Source: Alkalicoccobacillus gibsonii (GTDB lineage Bacteria > Bacillota > Bacilli > Bacillales > Bacillaceae_D). Taken from it: a stretch of 64,000 bases of DNA. The notes beneath the pieces are model-generated. The model did not search any database, had not been told where the DNA came from, and worked only from the letters and a program-made list of their open reading frames with translations. The position numbers and the translations under genes are program-made. Below are positions 19,525 to 26,935 of the stretch, one piece after another. The first letter of the stretch is position 1. Each line of letters begins with the position of its first letter. Location of the stretch: assembly GCF_016798245.1 (NCBI RefSeq), contig NZ_JAEUZA010000003.1, forward strand, positions 609,397 to 673,396, in the 5' to 3' direction.

Positions 19525-20424
19525 ATGCAAATCGCAATTATGACCGAAGCTTGGAACCTCGAGTCTTTACGAGACTATTGGTCTCATTATAAAGAGATTC
19601 AAGTTGCTGAGACGTTCTCTTTCCAAGGGGAGGAAAGTAGCACTCAGGCTCTAAAGGAATTCATTTCAACGCTCCGTTCAAAACATGTTCAACTTGTTGA
19701 TCTCTGTACCTTAGATAAGGACAAAGAAAAGCTGCTACATGCACTTATTGTTGAAGAAGTCAGTGTATTAACAAGTTATCCAATTGCTGAGACAGAGGCA
19801 GCAACTCAATCTATTTTACAAAAAGCGATTAAGAATGGCGTGAAAGTGATAAATCGGGATACGGTTCATTTTCTGCCTGAACGTAGGCAAGCTCAAGTTG
19901 AGGTGCAAAGAGGAGCTCTTGGGAACCCAGGTGTACAACGATTTTCAGTTCGCAAAAAATCTACTCATGCCTTTGATAGATTAGCAATTGGACAATTTGA
20001 ATGGATCTTAGAAACATTTGGGGCTGTAAAACGAGTAATGGCTAAGCAAGTTCGTAAAGATCTTACTGAAGAACAATCAATTGAATACCATTCTATTTCA
20101 TTAAGGTTGGAAAATGATTCTTTTGTTCATTTAGATCTGTGCTTAATAGATTCCAAAGAGATGCAATCATTTGAATTAACCGGAAACAAAGGCATGTTGA
20201 GTTTTCATAGTGAGAACACCTCACCTATTAGAGTGTTCCATATGGGAGAAGTAAATGATTCTCGTGAAAATGTAAACCGCGAGTTGTCATACCTTGCTTT
20301 AGCCATAAGTAAGGAACAAATCATGTCTTATCAGAGTGAGTCCATGTTGAATGCGCTCAGGATTTTGGAGGCGGCAAAAAAATCCGTACGTTTAAGTCAA
20401 CCAATTGAAGTGAGGGGTGAATAA
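19525..20424 (+). CDS. Divergent Gfo/Idh/MocA-like protein without a recognisable NAD motif
   Basis: 299-residue protein. The C-terminal two thirds resemble the substrate-binding domain of Gfo/Idh/MocA oxidoreductases: a segment GALGNPGVQRF, then a beta-rich part with ELTGNKGMLSFHS, and a final LNALRILEAAKKSV. The N-terminus begins MQIAIMTEAW and lacks the glycine-rich NAD loop and the EKP motif. ATG at 19525 lies 10 bases after AGAAGAGGTG; GTG at 19513 falls within that site. It may be a non-catalytic partner of the next gene. The family assignment is my inference. Confidence 0.6.
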   Translation: MQIAIMTEAWNLESLRDYWSHYKEIQVAETFSFQGEESSTQALKEFISTLRSKHVQLVDLCTLDKDKEKLLHALIVEEVSVLTSYPIAETEAATQSILQKAIKNGVKVINRDTVHFLPERRQAQVEVQRGALGNPGVQRFSVRKKSTHAFDRLAIGQFEWILETFGAVKRVMAKQVRKDLTEEQSIEYHSISLRLENDSFVHLDLCLIDSKEMQSFELTGNKGMLSFHSENTSPIRVFHMGEVNDSRENVNRELSYLALAISKEQIMSYQSESMLNALRILEAAKKSVRLSQPIEVRGE

Positions 20425-20425
20425 G

Positions 20426-21415
20426 TTGAAGATCGGTATAATCAGCTTCGCACATATGCATGCAAATAGTTATGCTGCAGCTTTAAATAAACATAAAGAA
20501 GCAGAATTAGCTGGGATTTGGGATGCGAATAGTGAACGAGGCCAAGCGAGAGCGAATGAATTTCAATCCACATTCTACGCCTCACTAGATGAGTTGCTTA
20601 CATCAAATATTGATGCTGTTATTATCTGTTCGGAAAACGTAAATCACCGTGAACATGTGATCAAAGCAGCAGAGTACCAAAAACATATTCTTTGTGAAAA
20701 GCCAATTGCAACGGAACTATCTGATGCGATCGATATGATTCAAGCATGCGAACAGCATCAAGTAACCTTACAAGTTGCTTATCCAGTTCGTTTCTCCGAG
20801 CCTATCCAAGAAATGAACGCGATGATAGGTAGCGGGGAAATCGGAGATATCCTCGCAGTAAATGCGACCAATCATGGCCAAATGCCAGGTGGATGGTTTG
20901 TTGAAAAGGATCAATCAGGTGGCGGGGCGGCAACGGACCATATTGTTCATTTGATGGATCTTCTTAGGTGGACCCTAAAGGACGAGGTGGCATCTGTTTA
21001 CGCTGAGTTTGATCAACGGTTTTATGATATTGAGGTTGAGGATTGTGGTTTGGTGCAGCTAGAGATGGAGTCAGGAACTATAGTTACCATAGACCCAAGC
21101 TGGTCAAGACCTAAGTCATTTCCTACATGGGGAGACGTTACGTTAGAAATTGTAGGAACAAAAGGGGTCCTCTCCGTTGATGCCTTAAAGCAGCATTCTG
21201 TTTTATATAATGATGAAATCAATCGAATAGAGCGAAAGTCTTGGGCAGCTGATATGGATGAATTACTAGTGGATGATTTTATTGATTGTGTGAAAACGGG
21301 CAGGGCTCCTTTTACCAGTGGAGAGGATGGATTAAGAACGTTAGAGGTTGTGAAAGCCGCATACCAGTCTGATCAAGAAAAACAATCAATAAAGCTGAAT
21401 CGGATTTCGTATTAA
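20426..21415 (+). CDS. Gfo/Idh/MocA-family oxidoreductase
   Basis: 329-residue NAD(P)-dependent sugar oxidoreductase. The N-terminal Rossmann strand reads KIGIISFAHMHANSY, a Ser/His-rich variant of the usual glycine loop, followed by the family EKP motif (CEKPIAT) and GGAATDHIVHLMD in the active-site region. TTG at 20426 is preferred because GAGGGGTG at 20413-20419 suits it; GTG at 20417 overlaps that site. The start couples to the preceding stop (within 2 bases). It probably oxidises or reduces a sugar hydroxyl handled by the flanking isomerase-like proteins. Confidence 0.85.
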   Translation: MKIGIISFAHMHANSYAAALNKHKEAELAGIWDANSERGQARANEFQSTFYASLDELLTSNIDAVIICSENVNHREHVIKAAEYQKHILCEKPIATELSDAIDMIQACEQHQVTLQVAYPVRFSEPIQEMNAMIGSGEIGDILAVNATNHGQMPGGWFVEKDQSGGGAATDHIVHLMDLLRWTLKDEVASVYAEFDQRFYDIEVEDCGLVQLEMESGTIVTIDPSWSRPKSFPTWGDVTLEIVGTKGVLSVDALKQHSVLYNDEINRIERKSWAADMDELLVDDFIDCVKTGRAPFTSGEDGLRTLEVVKAAYQSDQEKQSIKLNRISY

Positions 21416-21439
21416 CTTTATATGATGGGTGGTTAAAAC

Positions 21440-22336
21440 ATGAAGTTTGGAATGAGCTCTTATAGTTTAGTAGGTGCTATTCAGTCTAATGAACTGTCGA
21501 TTGTTGATGTGATCGAGTGGACAGCTGAACAAGGAGGGGAGCATGTTGAAATTGTTCCGATTGGTTTTAATCTAACGGAGTCTGAACATTTAATTGATGA
21601 GATCGTTGCGAAGGCAAAAGCATGTCAAATTGATCTTTCAAATTATGCGATAGGAGCAGATTTCTTAAAAAAATCAAGGCATGCGTTTGAGGAAGAAATA
21701 AAACGAGTGAAGGAACAGGTAGACATTGCTAATCGACTTGGCGTGAAGAAGATGAGGCATGACGTGTCCTTTAAACCACCTATAGAGGCTACGATTGAGC
21801 AATTTGAAAAAGATTTGCCGACCTTAATTGAAGGCTGCCAGGTTATTGCTGACTATGCCTCTAACTATGGAATAACAACAAGTATTGAAAACCATGGATT
21901 TTATATTCAATCAAGCGATCGGGTTAAACGATTAATTTCTGAAGTGAATCGTGAAAATTTTAAATTAACACTGGATACGGGTAACTTTCTTTGTGTTGAT
22001 GAGAGTCCTTATGCAGCCGTATCAAATACCGTTCATTTAGCCTCGATGATTCATGTAAAAGACTTTTATGTACGTAAGGCATCGGAGTTTAATCCAGGAG
22101 AAGGATGGTTCAAGACCACGAATCAAAACTACCTAAGAGGTGCGATTACAGGACACGGAGATATTTGCTTGAGAGATGTGTTAAACGTAATCAAGCGTTC
22201 AGGTTACAATGAATTCATTTCAATAGAGTTTGAAGGATTAGAGGAATGTAAGAAGGCTGCGGCGATATCTCTTAATAACGTGAAGAGTATGTGGAATGAG
22301 TTACCGAATGAAAAAGAAGGGGTGTACATAAGATGA
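21440..22336 (+). CDS. Sugar phosphate isomerase/epimerase-like TIM-barrel protein, copy 2
   Basis: 298-residue paralogue of 18618-19490, starting KFGMSSYSLVGAI and sharing the WTAEQGGEHVEIVP block. Metal ligands are conserved: Glu in TSIENHG, Asp in LTLDTGNF, His in MIHVKDFY and Glu in ISIEFEG. The stop overlaps the next start by 4 bases (ATGA), so it is translated together with an oxidoreductase. Two diverged copies in one operon imply two substrates or two successive steps, not dosage. Confidence 0.85.
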   Translation: MKFGMSSYSLVGAIQSNELSIVDVIEWTAEQGGEHVEIVPIGFNLTESEHLIDEIVAKAKACQIDLSNYAIGADFLKKSRHAFEEEIKRVKEQVDIANRLGVKKMRHDVSFKPPIEATIEQFEKDLPTLIEGCQVIADYASNYGITTSIENHGFYIQSSDRVKRLISEVNRENFKLTLDTGNFLCVDESPYAAVSNTVHLASMIHVKDFYVRKASEFNPGEGWFKTTNQNYLRGAITGHGDICLRDVLNVIKRSGYNEFISIEFEGLEECKKAAAISLNNVKSMWNELPNEKEGVYIR

Positions 22337-23394
22337 GTGTCATTAAGATTGGAATTATTGGAGCAGGCTCAATTTCTGATATGCACTTTGATTCATACGC
22401 AAAAAATCCGCAGGTAGAAATCTATGCGGTATGTGACCTTAATCAGTCAAGAGCAGAGGAAAAGGCAATTAAATTTGGGGCACAACATGTTATGACTGAT
22501 TATCACGAGCTGTTAGCTCTAGAGGAGCTGGATGCGGTCAGCATTTGTACATGGAACAACTCTCATGCAGAGATTGCTATTAGTGCGTTAAAAGCGGATA
22601 AACATGTGTTGGTTGAAAAGCCATTATGCAAAACCGTAGAAGAAGCAGAGGCCATACAAAAAGCTGTAAATGAAAGTAATGGGAAGACACTTCAAGTTGG
22701 TTTTGTACGACGTTTTGCATCAAATACTCAAGTATTAAAAACGTTTATTGACGCTGGTGACTTAGGAGATATTTATTATGCAAAGGCTTCGTGCTTACGA
22801 GTCTTAGGCAATCCTGGTGGGTGGTTTGCAGACCAGGAACGATCCGGAGGCGGTCCATTAATTGATTTAGGTGTTCACGTCATTGACCTTTGTTGGTACT
22901 TAATGGGGAAACCAAAGGTGAAGTCAGTGACTGGTAATACTTACAACAAGTTAGGAAACAGGGCTAATATCCAAAACAAATCGTACTATAAAGCAGCAGA
23001 CTTTGATTCAAATAAGAATGATGTAGAAGACTTAGCTAATACTCTGATTCGATTTGAAAATGGAGCTTCGTTAATGGTTGACGTTAGTTTTACTCTCCAC
23101 GCTAAAGAAGAGAAGATGGAGATTCATTTATTTGGTGAGCGAGGCGGCGCTCAGATTGAACCAGCTCTCGAAATTGCTACGGAAAAGCATAATACGATGT
23201 TGAACCTGGTCCCTCAAATGGATAGTCGTACATTTGATTTTGTAAAAGGATTTCAAGATGAAATTAATCACTTTGTAGAGTGTGTACAAGGGAAGCAAGA
23301 AACGATCAGCCCAGTTGAAGATGGTGTTGAAATCATGAAGATTTTGACCGCTATCTATGACTCTAGTAAGACAGGTGCAGAAATTCAATTTTAA
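22333..23394 (+). CDS. Gfo/Idh/MocA-family oxidoreductase
   Basis: 353-residue oxidoreductase with a canonical NAD-binding start (IGIIGAGSISDMH), the EKP motif (VEKPLCK) and GGGPLIDLGVHVIDL containing the conserved Asp and His of the active site. It is distinct from the one at 20426-21415. Its ATG overlaps the stop of isomerase copy 2, which points to a functional pair. Likely role is oxidation or reduction of a monosaccharide released by the mannosidases or fucosidases; the substrate cannot be read from sequence. Confidence 0.9.
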   Translation: MSVIKIGIIGAGSISDMHFDSYAKNPQVEIYAVCDLNQSRAEEKAIKFGAQHVMTDYHELLALEELDAVSICTWNNSHAEIAISALKADKHVLVEKPLCKTVEEAEAIQKAVNESNGKTLQVGFVRRFASNTQVLKTFIDAGDLGDIYYAKASCLRVLGNPGGWFADQERSGGGPLIDLGVHVIDLCWYLMGKPKVKSVTGNTYNKLGNRANIQNKSYYKAADFDSNKNDVEDLANTLIRFENGASLMVDVSFTLHAKEEKMEIHLFGERGGAQIEPALEIATEKHNTMLNLVPQMDSRTFDFVKGFQDEINHFVECVQGKQETISPVEDGVEIMKILTAIYDSSKTGAEIQF

Positions 23395-23435
23395 AGCATT
23401 TCTACAGACGTTTAATTGGATAAGGAGGTAGCCTG

Positions 23436-24677
23436 ATGAGTAATCTTGATTTAGCTATTCCGACACCACAACAGGTCGCTTGGCAAAACTTAGAGCTTGG
23501 ACTATTTGTTCACTTTGGCTTAAATACATTCTTAAACCAGGAGTGGGGAGACGGAACCGATTCCCCGAAGGTCTTCAATCCAACCTCCTTAGATGCTAAA
23601 CAATGGGTCAAAGTAGCCAAGGATATGGGTTTTAAGTACTTTATGCTTACAGCAAAGCATCATGATGGGTTTTGTTTATGGCAAACAGAAACAACCAATT
23701 ACTCAGTAAAAAGCAGCCCTTGGAAGAATGGAGAAGGGGACGTAGTAAGAGAATGCGCAGATGCGTGTGAGCAACTCGGAATGCCCTTTGGACTTTATAT
23801 CTCTCCTTGGGATCGACACGAGCCTTGCTATAAAGATAAAGAAGCCTATGATTCGTTTTATTGTAAACAACTAACAGAGTTACTCACAAAGTATGGACCT
23901 ATTGTTGAAGTATGGTTTGATGGTGCCGGTTCTGAAGGGCGAGAATACAACTGGGAACGAATCATTGGTACCGTAAAGAAATATCAGCCTGATGCAATGA
24001 TTTTTAATATGGGTCAGCCAACAATCAGATGGGCTGGAAATGAAGAGGGTATTGCTCCAGATCCTTGCTGGAACTCAAGACAGACTTCTAAAGTAAGTAT
24101 GTTTTCAAAAGAAGAATCAACCTGGTTACCCGGAACTCCTGAATGGCTGCCAGCAGAGTGTGATGTGCCAATACGGGGAGATCATTGGTTCTGGCATGAG
24201 CATGATGAGGAGCGGTTGAGATCCGTTTCTAACTTGGTAGAGATTTATGAGAAGTCTGTTGGTCGAGGGGCAAATCTACTGTTAAACGTGGCTCCAAATC
24301 ATCATGGGCTTATTCCTGAAATAGATATTGACCGTCTAAATGAATGGAGAACTAAAATCAACCAAGCTTTTTCAAAGCCAGTAGCCTCAGCATCTGGAAG
24401 CGGGTATGAGCTAATACTTGAGCTTGACAAAGAAAGTAAAATAGGTGCAGTGATTCTTAAAGAACAGATCCGAATGGGAGAAAGAGTCCGGTCATACAAA
24501 ATCGAAGCCTTACGTCATGACACTTGGCATACCATAACGGAAGGGACTGCTATTGGACATAAGCGAATACACAGCTTTCAAGCGATACAGACTGCTAAGC
24601 TTCGTTTGACAATGGATGAAACCGTAGGAAAACCTGAAATAACCGAATTCTCTGCTTTTAATTCTGTCAATCTATAA
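23436..24677 (+). CDS. GH29 alpha-L-fucosidase, second subtype
   Basis: 413-residue GH29 enzyme. LFVHFGLNTF and LTAKHHDGFCLWQTETTNY match the fucose-binding motifs, and VEVWFDGAG contains Asp162 as the predicted nucleophile. After GANLLLNVAPN comes a C-terminal beta region with a discoidin-like flavour (SKIGAVILKEQIRMGERVRSY, about residues 330-350). This layout resembles the subgroup active on branched alpha-1,3/1,4-fucosides, unlike the copy at 7862-9232. No signal peptide; AAGGAGGT precedes the ATG. It closes the glycan operon. Confidence 0.88.
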   Translation: MSNLDLAIPTPQQVAWQNLELGLFVHFGLNTFLNQEWGDGTDSPKVFNPTSLDAKQWVKVAKDMGFKYFMLTAKHHDGFCLWQTETTNYSVKSSPWKNGEGDVVRECADACEQLGMPFGLYISPWDRHEPCYKDKEAYDSFYCKQLTELLTKYGPIVEVWFDGAGSEGREYNWERIIGTVKKYQPDAMIFNMGQPTIRWAGNEEGIAPDPCWNSRQTSKVSMFSKEESTWLPGTPEWLPAECDVPIRGDHWFWHEHDEERLRSVSNLVEIYEKSVGRGANLLLNVAPNHHGLIPEIDIDRLNEWRTKINQAFSKPVASASGSGYELILELDKESKIGAVILKEQIRMGERVRSYKIEALRHDTWHTITEGTAIGHKRIHSFQAIQTAKLRLTMDETVGKPEITEFSAFNSVNL

Positions 24678-24704
24678 AACGTTTAATGAAATCAAATGCC
24701 TATG

Positions 24705-24713
24705 TGCTATACT
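24705..24713 (+). promoter_or_regulatory. Extended -10 promoter element before leader peptide
   Basis: TGCTATACT is an extended -10 (TG, one base, TATACT). No strong -35 is present at 17 bases, as usual for extended -10 promoters. It would start transcription about 15 bases before a strong ribosome site for an 8-codon leader. Confidence 0.5.
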
Positions 24714-24735
24714 AGCAAAAAAGGAGGGGTGACAC

Positions 24736-24759
24736 ATGTTTGGAATCCATCAAATGTGA
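24736..24759 (+). CDS. Putative seven-residue leader peptide
   Basis: ATG to TGA encodes MFGIHQM. It is preceded by a near-perfect ribosome site (AAGGAGGGG, 24721-24729) that serves no other gene, because the serine hydrolase has its own site 90 bases on. A long hairpin follows directly. The layout is that of a translational attenuator leader; translation is not proved. Confidence 0.45.
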   Translation: MFGIHQM

Positions 24760-24770
24760 ACGCTTTACTG

Positions 24771-24822
24771 ATTTATCTTTTTTGACTCTGAAGTGATAAG
24801 AAATCAATCAAAAAAGATAAAT
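24771..24822 (+). promoter_or_regulatory. 15-bp perfect inverted repeat adjoining the serine hydrolase ribosome site
   Basis: Bases 24771-24785 are exactly complementary to 24808-24822, with a 22-base loop. The right arm ends where the GAGGAG ribosome site (24823-24828) begins. It lacks a following T-run, so it is less likely to be a terminator and more likely an RNA control element or operator. Confidence 0.6.
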
Positions 24823-24837
24823 GAGGAGAATGTGATT

Positions 24838-25863
24838 ATGGATAAAAAAATGCTAGAAACAAAGGTAGACGCAAAACAAAAAGAGATTGAATTTTCAGGT
24901 ACTGTGTTAGTTAAGACAAAAACGGATACGTGGACAAAAAGCTATGGCTGGTCTAATCGTGCGGAGAACATTCATAACACGGACCAGACACGGTATGGCA
25001 TTGCTTCTGGATCAAAACCAATCACCGCTGCAGCCATTAGCTTGTTGATGGATCAGGGGAAACTAACGCCAGACGATCGATTGTTAGATCTTTTAGACCA
25101 TTCGTTTCCACATTTTGATCAGGCCATCACAATCCACCAATTGCTTACTCACACATCCGGTGTACCTGATTATTTTGATGAAGATGTGATGGATGATTTT
25201 GAAGAGCTATGGGTGAAACACCCAATGTATCTGATTCGAGAGTTAAGCGACTTTCTCCCATTATTTCAAGATGAGAAGATGAAGTCAGAGCCCGGCAAAC
25301 AATTTCACTACAATAATGCAGGGTATATCTTGCTTGGACTTGTTGTGGAGAAAGTAAGCGGGGTTCCGTTTGATCAATTTGTTCAAAAACAGATCTTTGA
25401 TCAACTCGGTATGAACGATTCGGGCTATTTTGAGCTTGATTCGTTACCAGAACGAACGGCATTAGGATATATCGAAAAGCCGGATGGGGGCTATCGTACC
25501 AATCTCTATAGCTTACCAGCAAAAAGTGCGTCTGATGGTGGCGTGTTCGTCACAGCTAGGGATATGCAGATCTTTTGGGATGCACTTGTAGGGAATAAGC
25601 TTTTAAGTGAAGAAGCAACCAAGCGCTTTCTGACTCCTCACGTGGAGGAAGACGAGGGATTCTTTTATGGTTATGGTCACTATATGGAGGTCGATCAATC
25701 CATCATTCGTCGTCATATTATGATGGGGTACGACCCAGGTGTTAACTTTAGGGCAGTATTCTTCCCTCAATCTGGTGTGAACATTATTGTTTGTTCCAAT
25801 CTTTCAGACGGAGCTTATGAGATCTTATCAGAAATACAAGAGACACTAAATGGTACGAAATAA
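24838..25863 (+). CDS. Beta-lactamase-fold serine hydrolase (class C/penicillin-binding type)
   Basis: 341-residue serine hydrolase. Active-site motif SGSK (Ser57 to Lys60), Tyr158-Asn-Asn160 in FHYNNAGY, and an HTSG segment near residue 105 match the class C beta-lactamase/DD-peptidase/esterase superfamily. There is no signal peptide or membrane anchor, which argues for a cytoplasmic esterase or peptidase role, not drug resistance. ATG at 24838 lies 9 bases after GAGGAG; the longer frame starts in the hairpin region. The leader peptide and hairpin upstream are unusual for this family. Confidence 0.85.
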   Translation: MDKKMLETKVDAKQKEIEFSGTVLVKTKTDTWTKSYGWSNRAENIHNTDQTRYGIASGSKPITAAAISLLMDQGKLTPDDRLLDLLDHSFPHFDQAITIHQLLTHTSGVPDYFDEDVMDDFEELWVKHPMYLIRELSDFLPLFQDEKMKSEPGKQFHYNNAGYILLGLVVEKVSGVPFDQFVQKQIFDQLGMNDSGYFELDSLPERTALGYIEKPDGGYRTNLYSLPAKSASDGGVFVTARDMQIFWDALVGNKLLSEEATKRFLTPHVEEDEGFFYGYGHYMEVDQSIIRRHIMMGYDPGVNFRAVFFPQSGVNIIVCSNLSDGAYEILSEIQETLNGTK

Positions 25864-25865
25864 GA

Positions 25866-25903
25866 AAAAGGCCTGCTCACTCGATGAAGTGAGCAGGCCT
25901 TTT
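25866..25903. terminator. Bidirectional terminator between serine hydrolase and wHTH-like gene
   Basis: A 15-16 bp stem (AAGGCCTGCTCACT pairing with AGTGAGCAGGCCTT) is flanked by A-runs on the left and T-runs on the right, so it works for both converging genes. Confidence 0.9.
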
Positions 25904-25904
25904 C

Positions 25905-26192
25905 TTATTTTGTTTCTATGCTGTCTTCCACATGATCAATACCAGCCGTTGTAATTTCTAGACATAAGTTATCACGACCTTGTCTCTCTGTATGGATAAG
26001 GCCTTTGTCCTCAAGATACTTATATGCTAGCTCTTCTTCAACCTTTGTATCCGTGACAGTAATCGTCATCGGCTGTCCCGTATGATTAAAATGATGCTGA
26101 TACAAACCTTCTAATAATGTGTCTCGAAGCTTCTTTCTTTCTTTAATGGCCTCCAAATGTGATCTCCTCCTATATGGTCTTACAATTTCCAT
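25905..26192 (-). CDS. Small winged-helix-like protein of unknown function
   Basis: 95-residue protein. A basic N-terminus (PYRRRSHLEAIKERKKLRD) leads to a region with EEELAYKYLEDKGLI followed by a short beta hairpin (LCLEITTAGIDHVED), the pattern of a small winged-helix domain. GGAGGAGATC in the reverse strand lies 6-8 bases before the start at 26192. I do not recognise the family. It stands alone between converging and diverging genes. Confidence 0.65.
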   Translation of the reverse strand: MEIVRPYRRRSHLEAIKERKKLRDTLLEGLYQHHFNHTGQPMTITVTDTKVEEELAYKYLEDKGLIHTERQGRDNLCLEITTAGIDHVEDSIETK

Positions 26193-26263
26193 TCCCCGTG
26201 AGTTTTTATATCAAACTGATTTTTATTAATTAAATAGAAGTTTGTTTTTCTTATTCAAGTGTC

Positions 26264-26290
26264 ACCAATCAATGGCAACTTCATATGGTA
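26264..26290 (+). promoter_or_regulatory. SigK-like sporulation promoter
   Basis: AC at 26264-26265, 16 bases, then CATATGGTA at 26282-26290 matches the mother-cell SigK pattern (AC-N16-CATA-N3-TA). It lies about 32 bases before the 40-residue peptide gene. Confidence 0.45.
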
Positions 26291-26321
26291 CATAAGGCTA
26301 TATAAAGTGGGGGGAACATGA

Positions 26322-26444
26322 ATGGGACATTCCTTCAAATCAGGGGCGTTGTTTTTTATTGTCGTCATAATCTTTATTTTGTTTAGCATTGGGGCGGGTC
26401 GATCTGATTCAACTTTAGGAAGTGATGAAATCATATCATCATAA
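26322..26444 (+). CDS. 40-residue hydrophobic peptide, YjcZ/spore-coat-like
   Basis: Short reading frame starting MGHSFKSGALFFIVVIIFI, one membrane-spanning stretch (about residues 9-25) and a polar tail ending GSDEIISS. GTGGGGGGAA (26307-26316) lies just upstream. Size and hydrophobic core resemble the small YjcZ-type sporulation peptides of bacilli, and a SigK-like promoter precedes it. The exact family is inferred. It is followed 16 bases later by another small gene, probably co-transcribed. Confidence 0.6.
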   Translation: MGHSFKSGALFFIVVIIFILFSIGAGRSDSTLGSDEIISS

Positions 26445-26460
26445 GTGGAGGGAGTAGCGA

Positions 26461-26709
26461 ATGGGGAAGGACAATAATCAATATGATGGCATGTTTTCGA
26501 ATTATAGTTTGTCTCCACAACAAATCGCTGTCATTACTGGAATTTTATTAGATGCTCTTGTTGTTCAAGCGGTTTTAGTTGATAACAATCAACGAGTTGA
26601 AATTGTACTTGAAGGACATTTATCTGATAAAGGAAAAGTAAATTCAGTGGTTAACGACATTTATCATATGAAATTTGGCGAAATCTTTAATGGTTTCCCA
26701 AGGAAATAA
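26461..26709 (+). CDS. Conserved-looking hypothetical protein
   Basis: 82-residue protein with good coding character and a strong ribosome site (GGAGGGAG) 6 bases before the ATG. The middle holds a mostly hydrophobic helix (QQIAVITGILLDALVVQAV), then a strand pair and NDIYHMKFGEIF. No known motif. Position after the YjcZ-like peptide suggests a possible sporulation link; that is inference only. Confidence 0.65.
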   Translation: MGKDNNQYDGMFSNYSLSPQQIAVITGILLDALVVQAVLVDNNQRVEIVLEGHLSDKGKVNSVVNDIYHMKFGEIFNGFPRK

Positions 26710-26728
26710 CATCGAATAAAACGAACTT

Positions 26729-26763
26729 CCTCGGGGTACCCTTAACATGTCCTGAGGTTTTTT
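26729..26763 (+). terminator. Rho-independent terminator
   Basis: CCTCGGGG at 26729-26736 pairs with TCCTGAGG at 26750-26757 (two G-T pairs), followed by six T. Confidence 0.75.
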
Positions 26764-26935
26764 ACATAATTCAATCTAGAAGAGGAATAAGTTGGCGGTA
26801 TGGGGGTATTACACATGGTAACGAAGTCGCGTCCTCATACAAACCAGTGAATCCCTTTCAATATGAAACGATGACTAGTATACTAAACGTGGACGAGAAA
26901 AATAATGTTCTTGTCTCCAAAAGGAAGGTCTAAAA

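Noticed and set aside
24838..25863. True beta-lactamase resistance gene
   Set aside because: No signal peptide or lipobox; the fold also includes many esterases and peptidases, so resistance cannot be claimed.
26255..26518. Reverse-strand 87-codon frame
   Set aside because: It lies opposite the 40-residue peptide gene and the 26461 gene, both with strong ribosome sites, and its own product shows no domain pattern.
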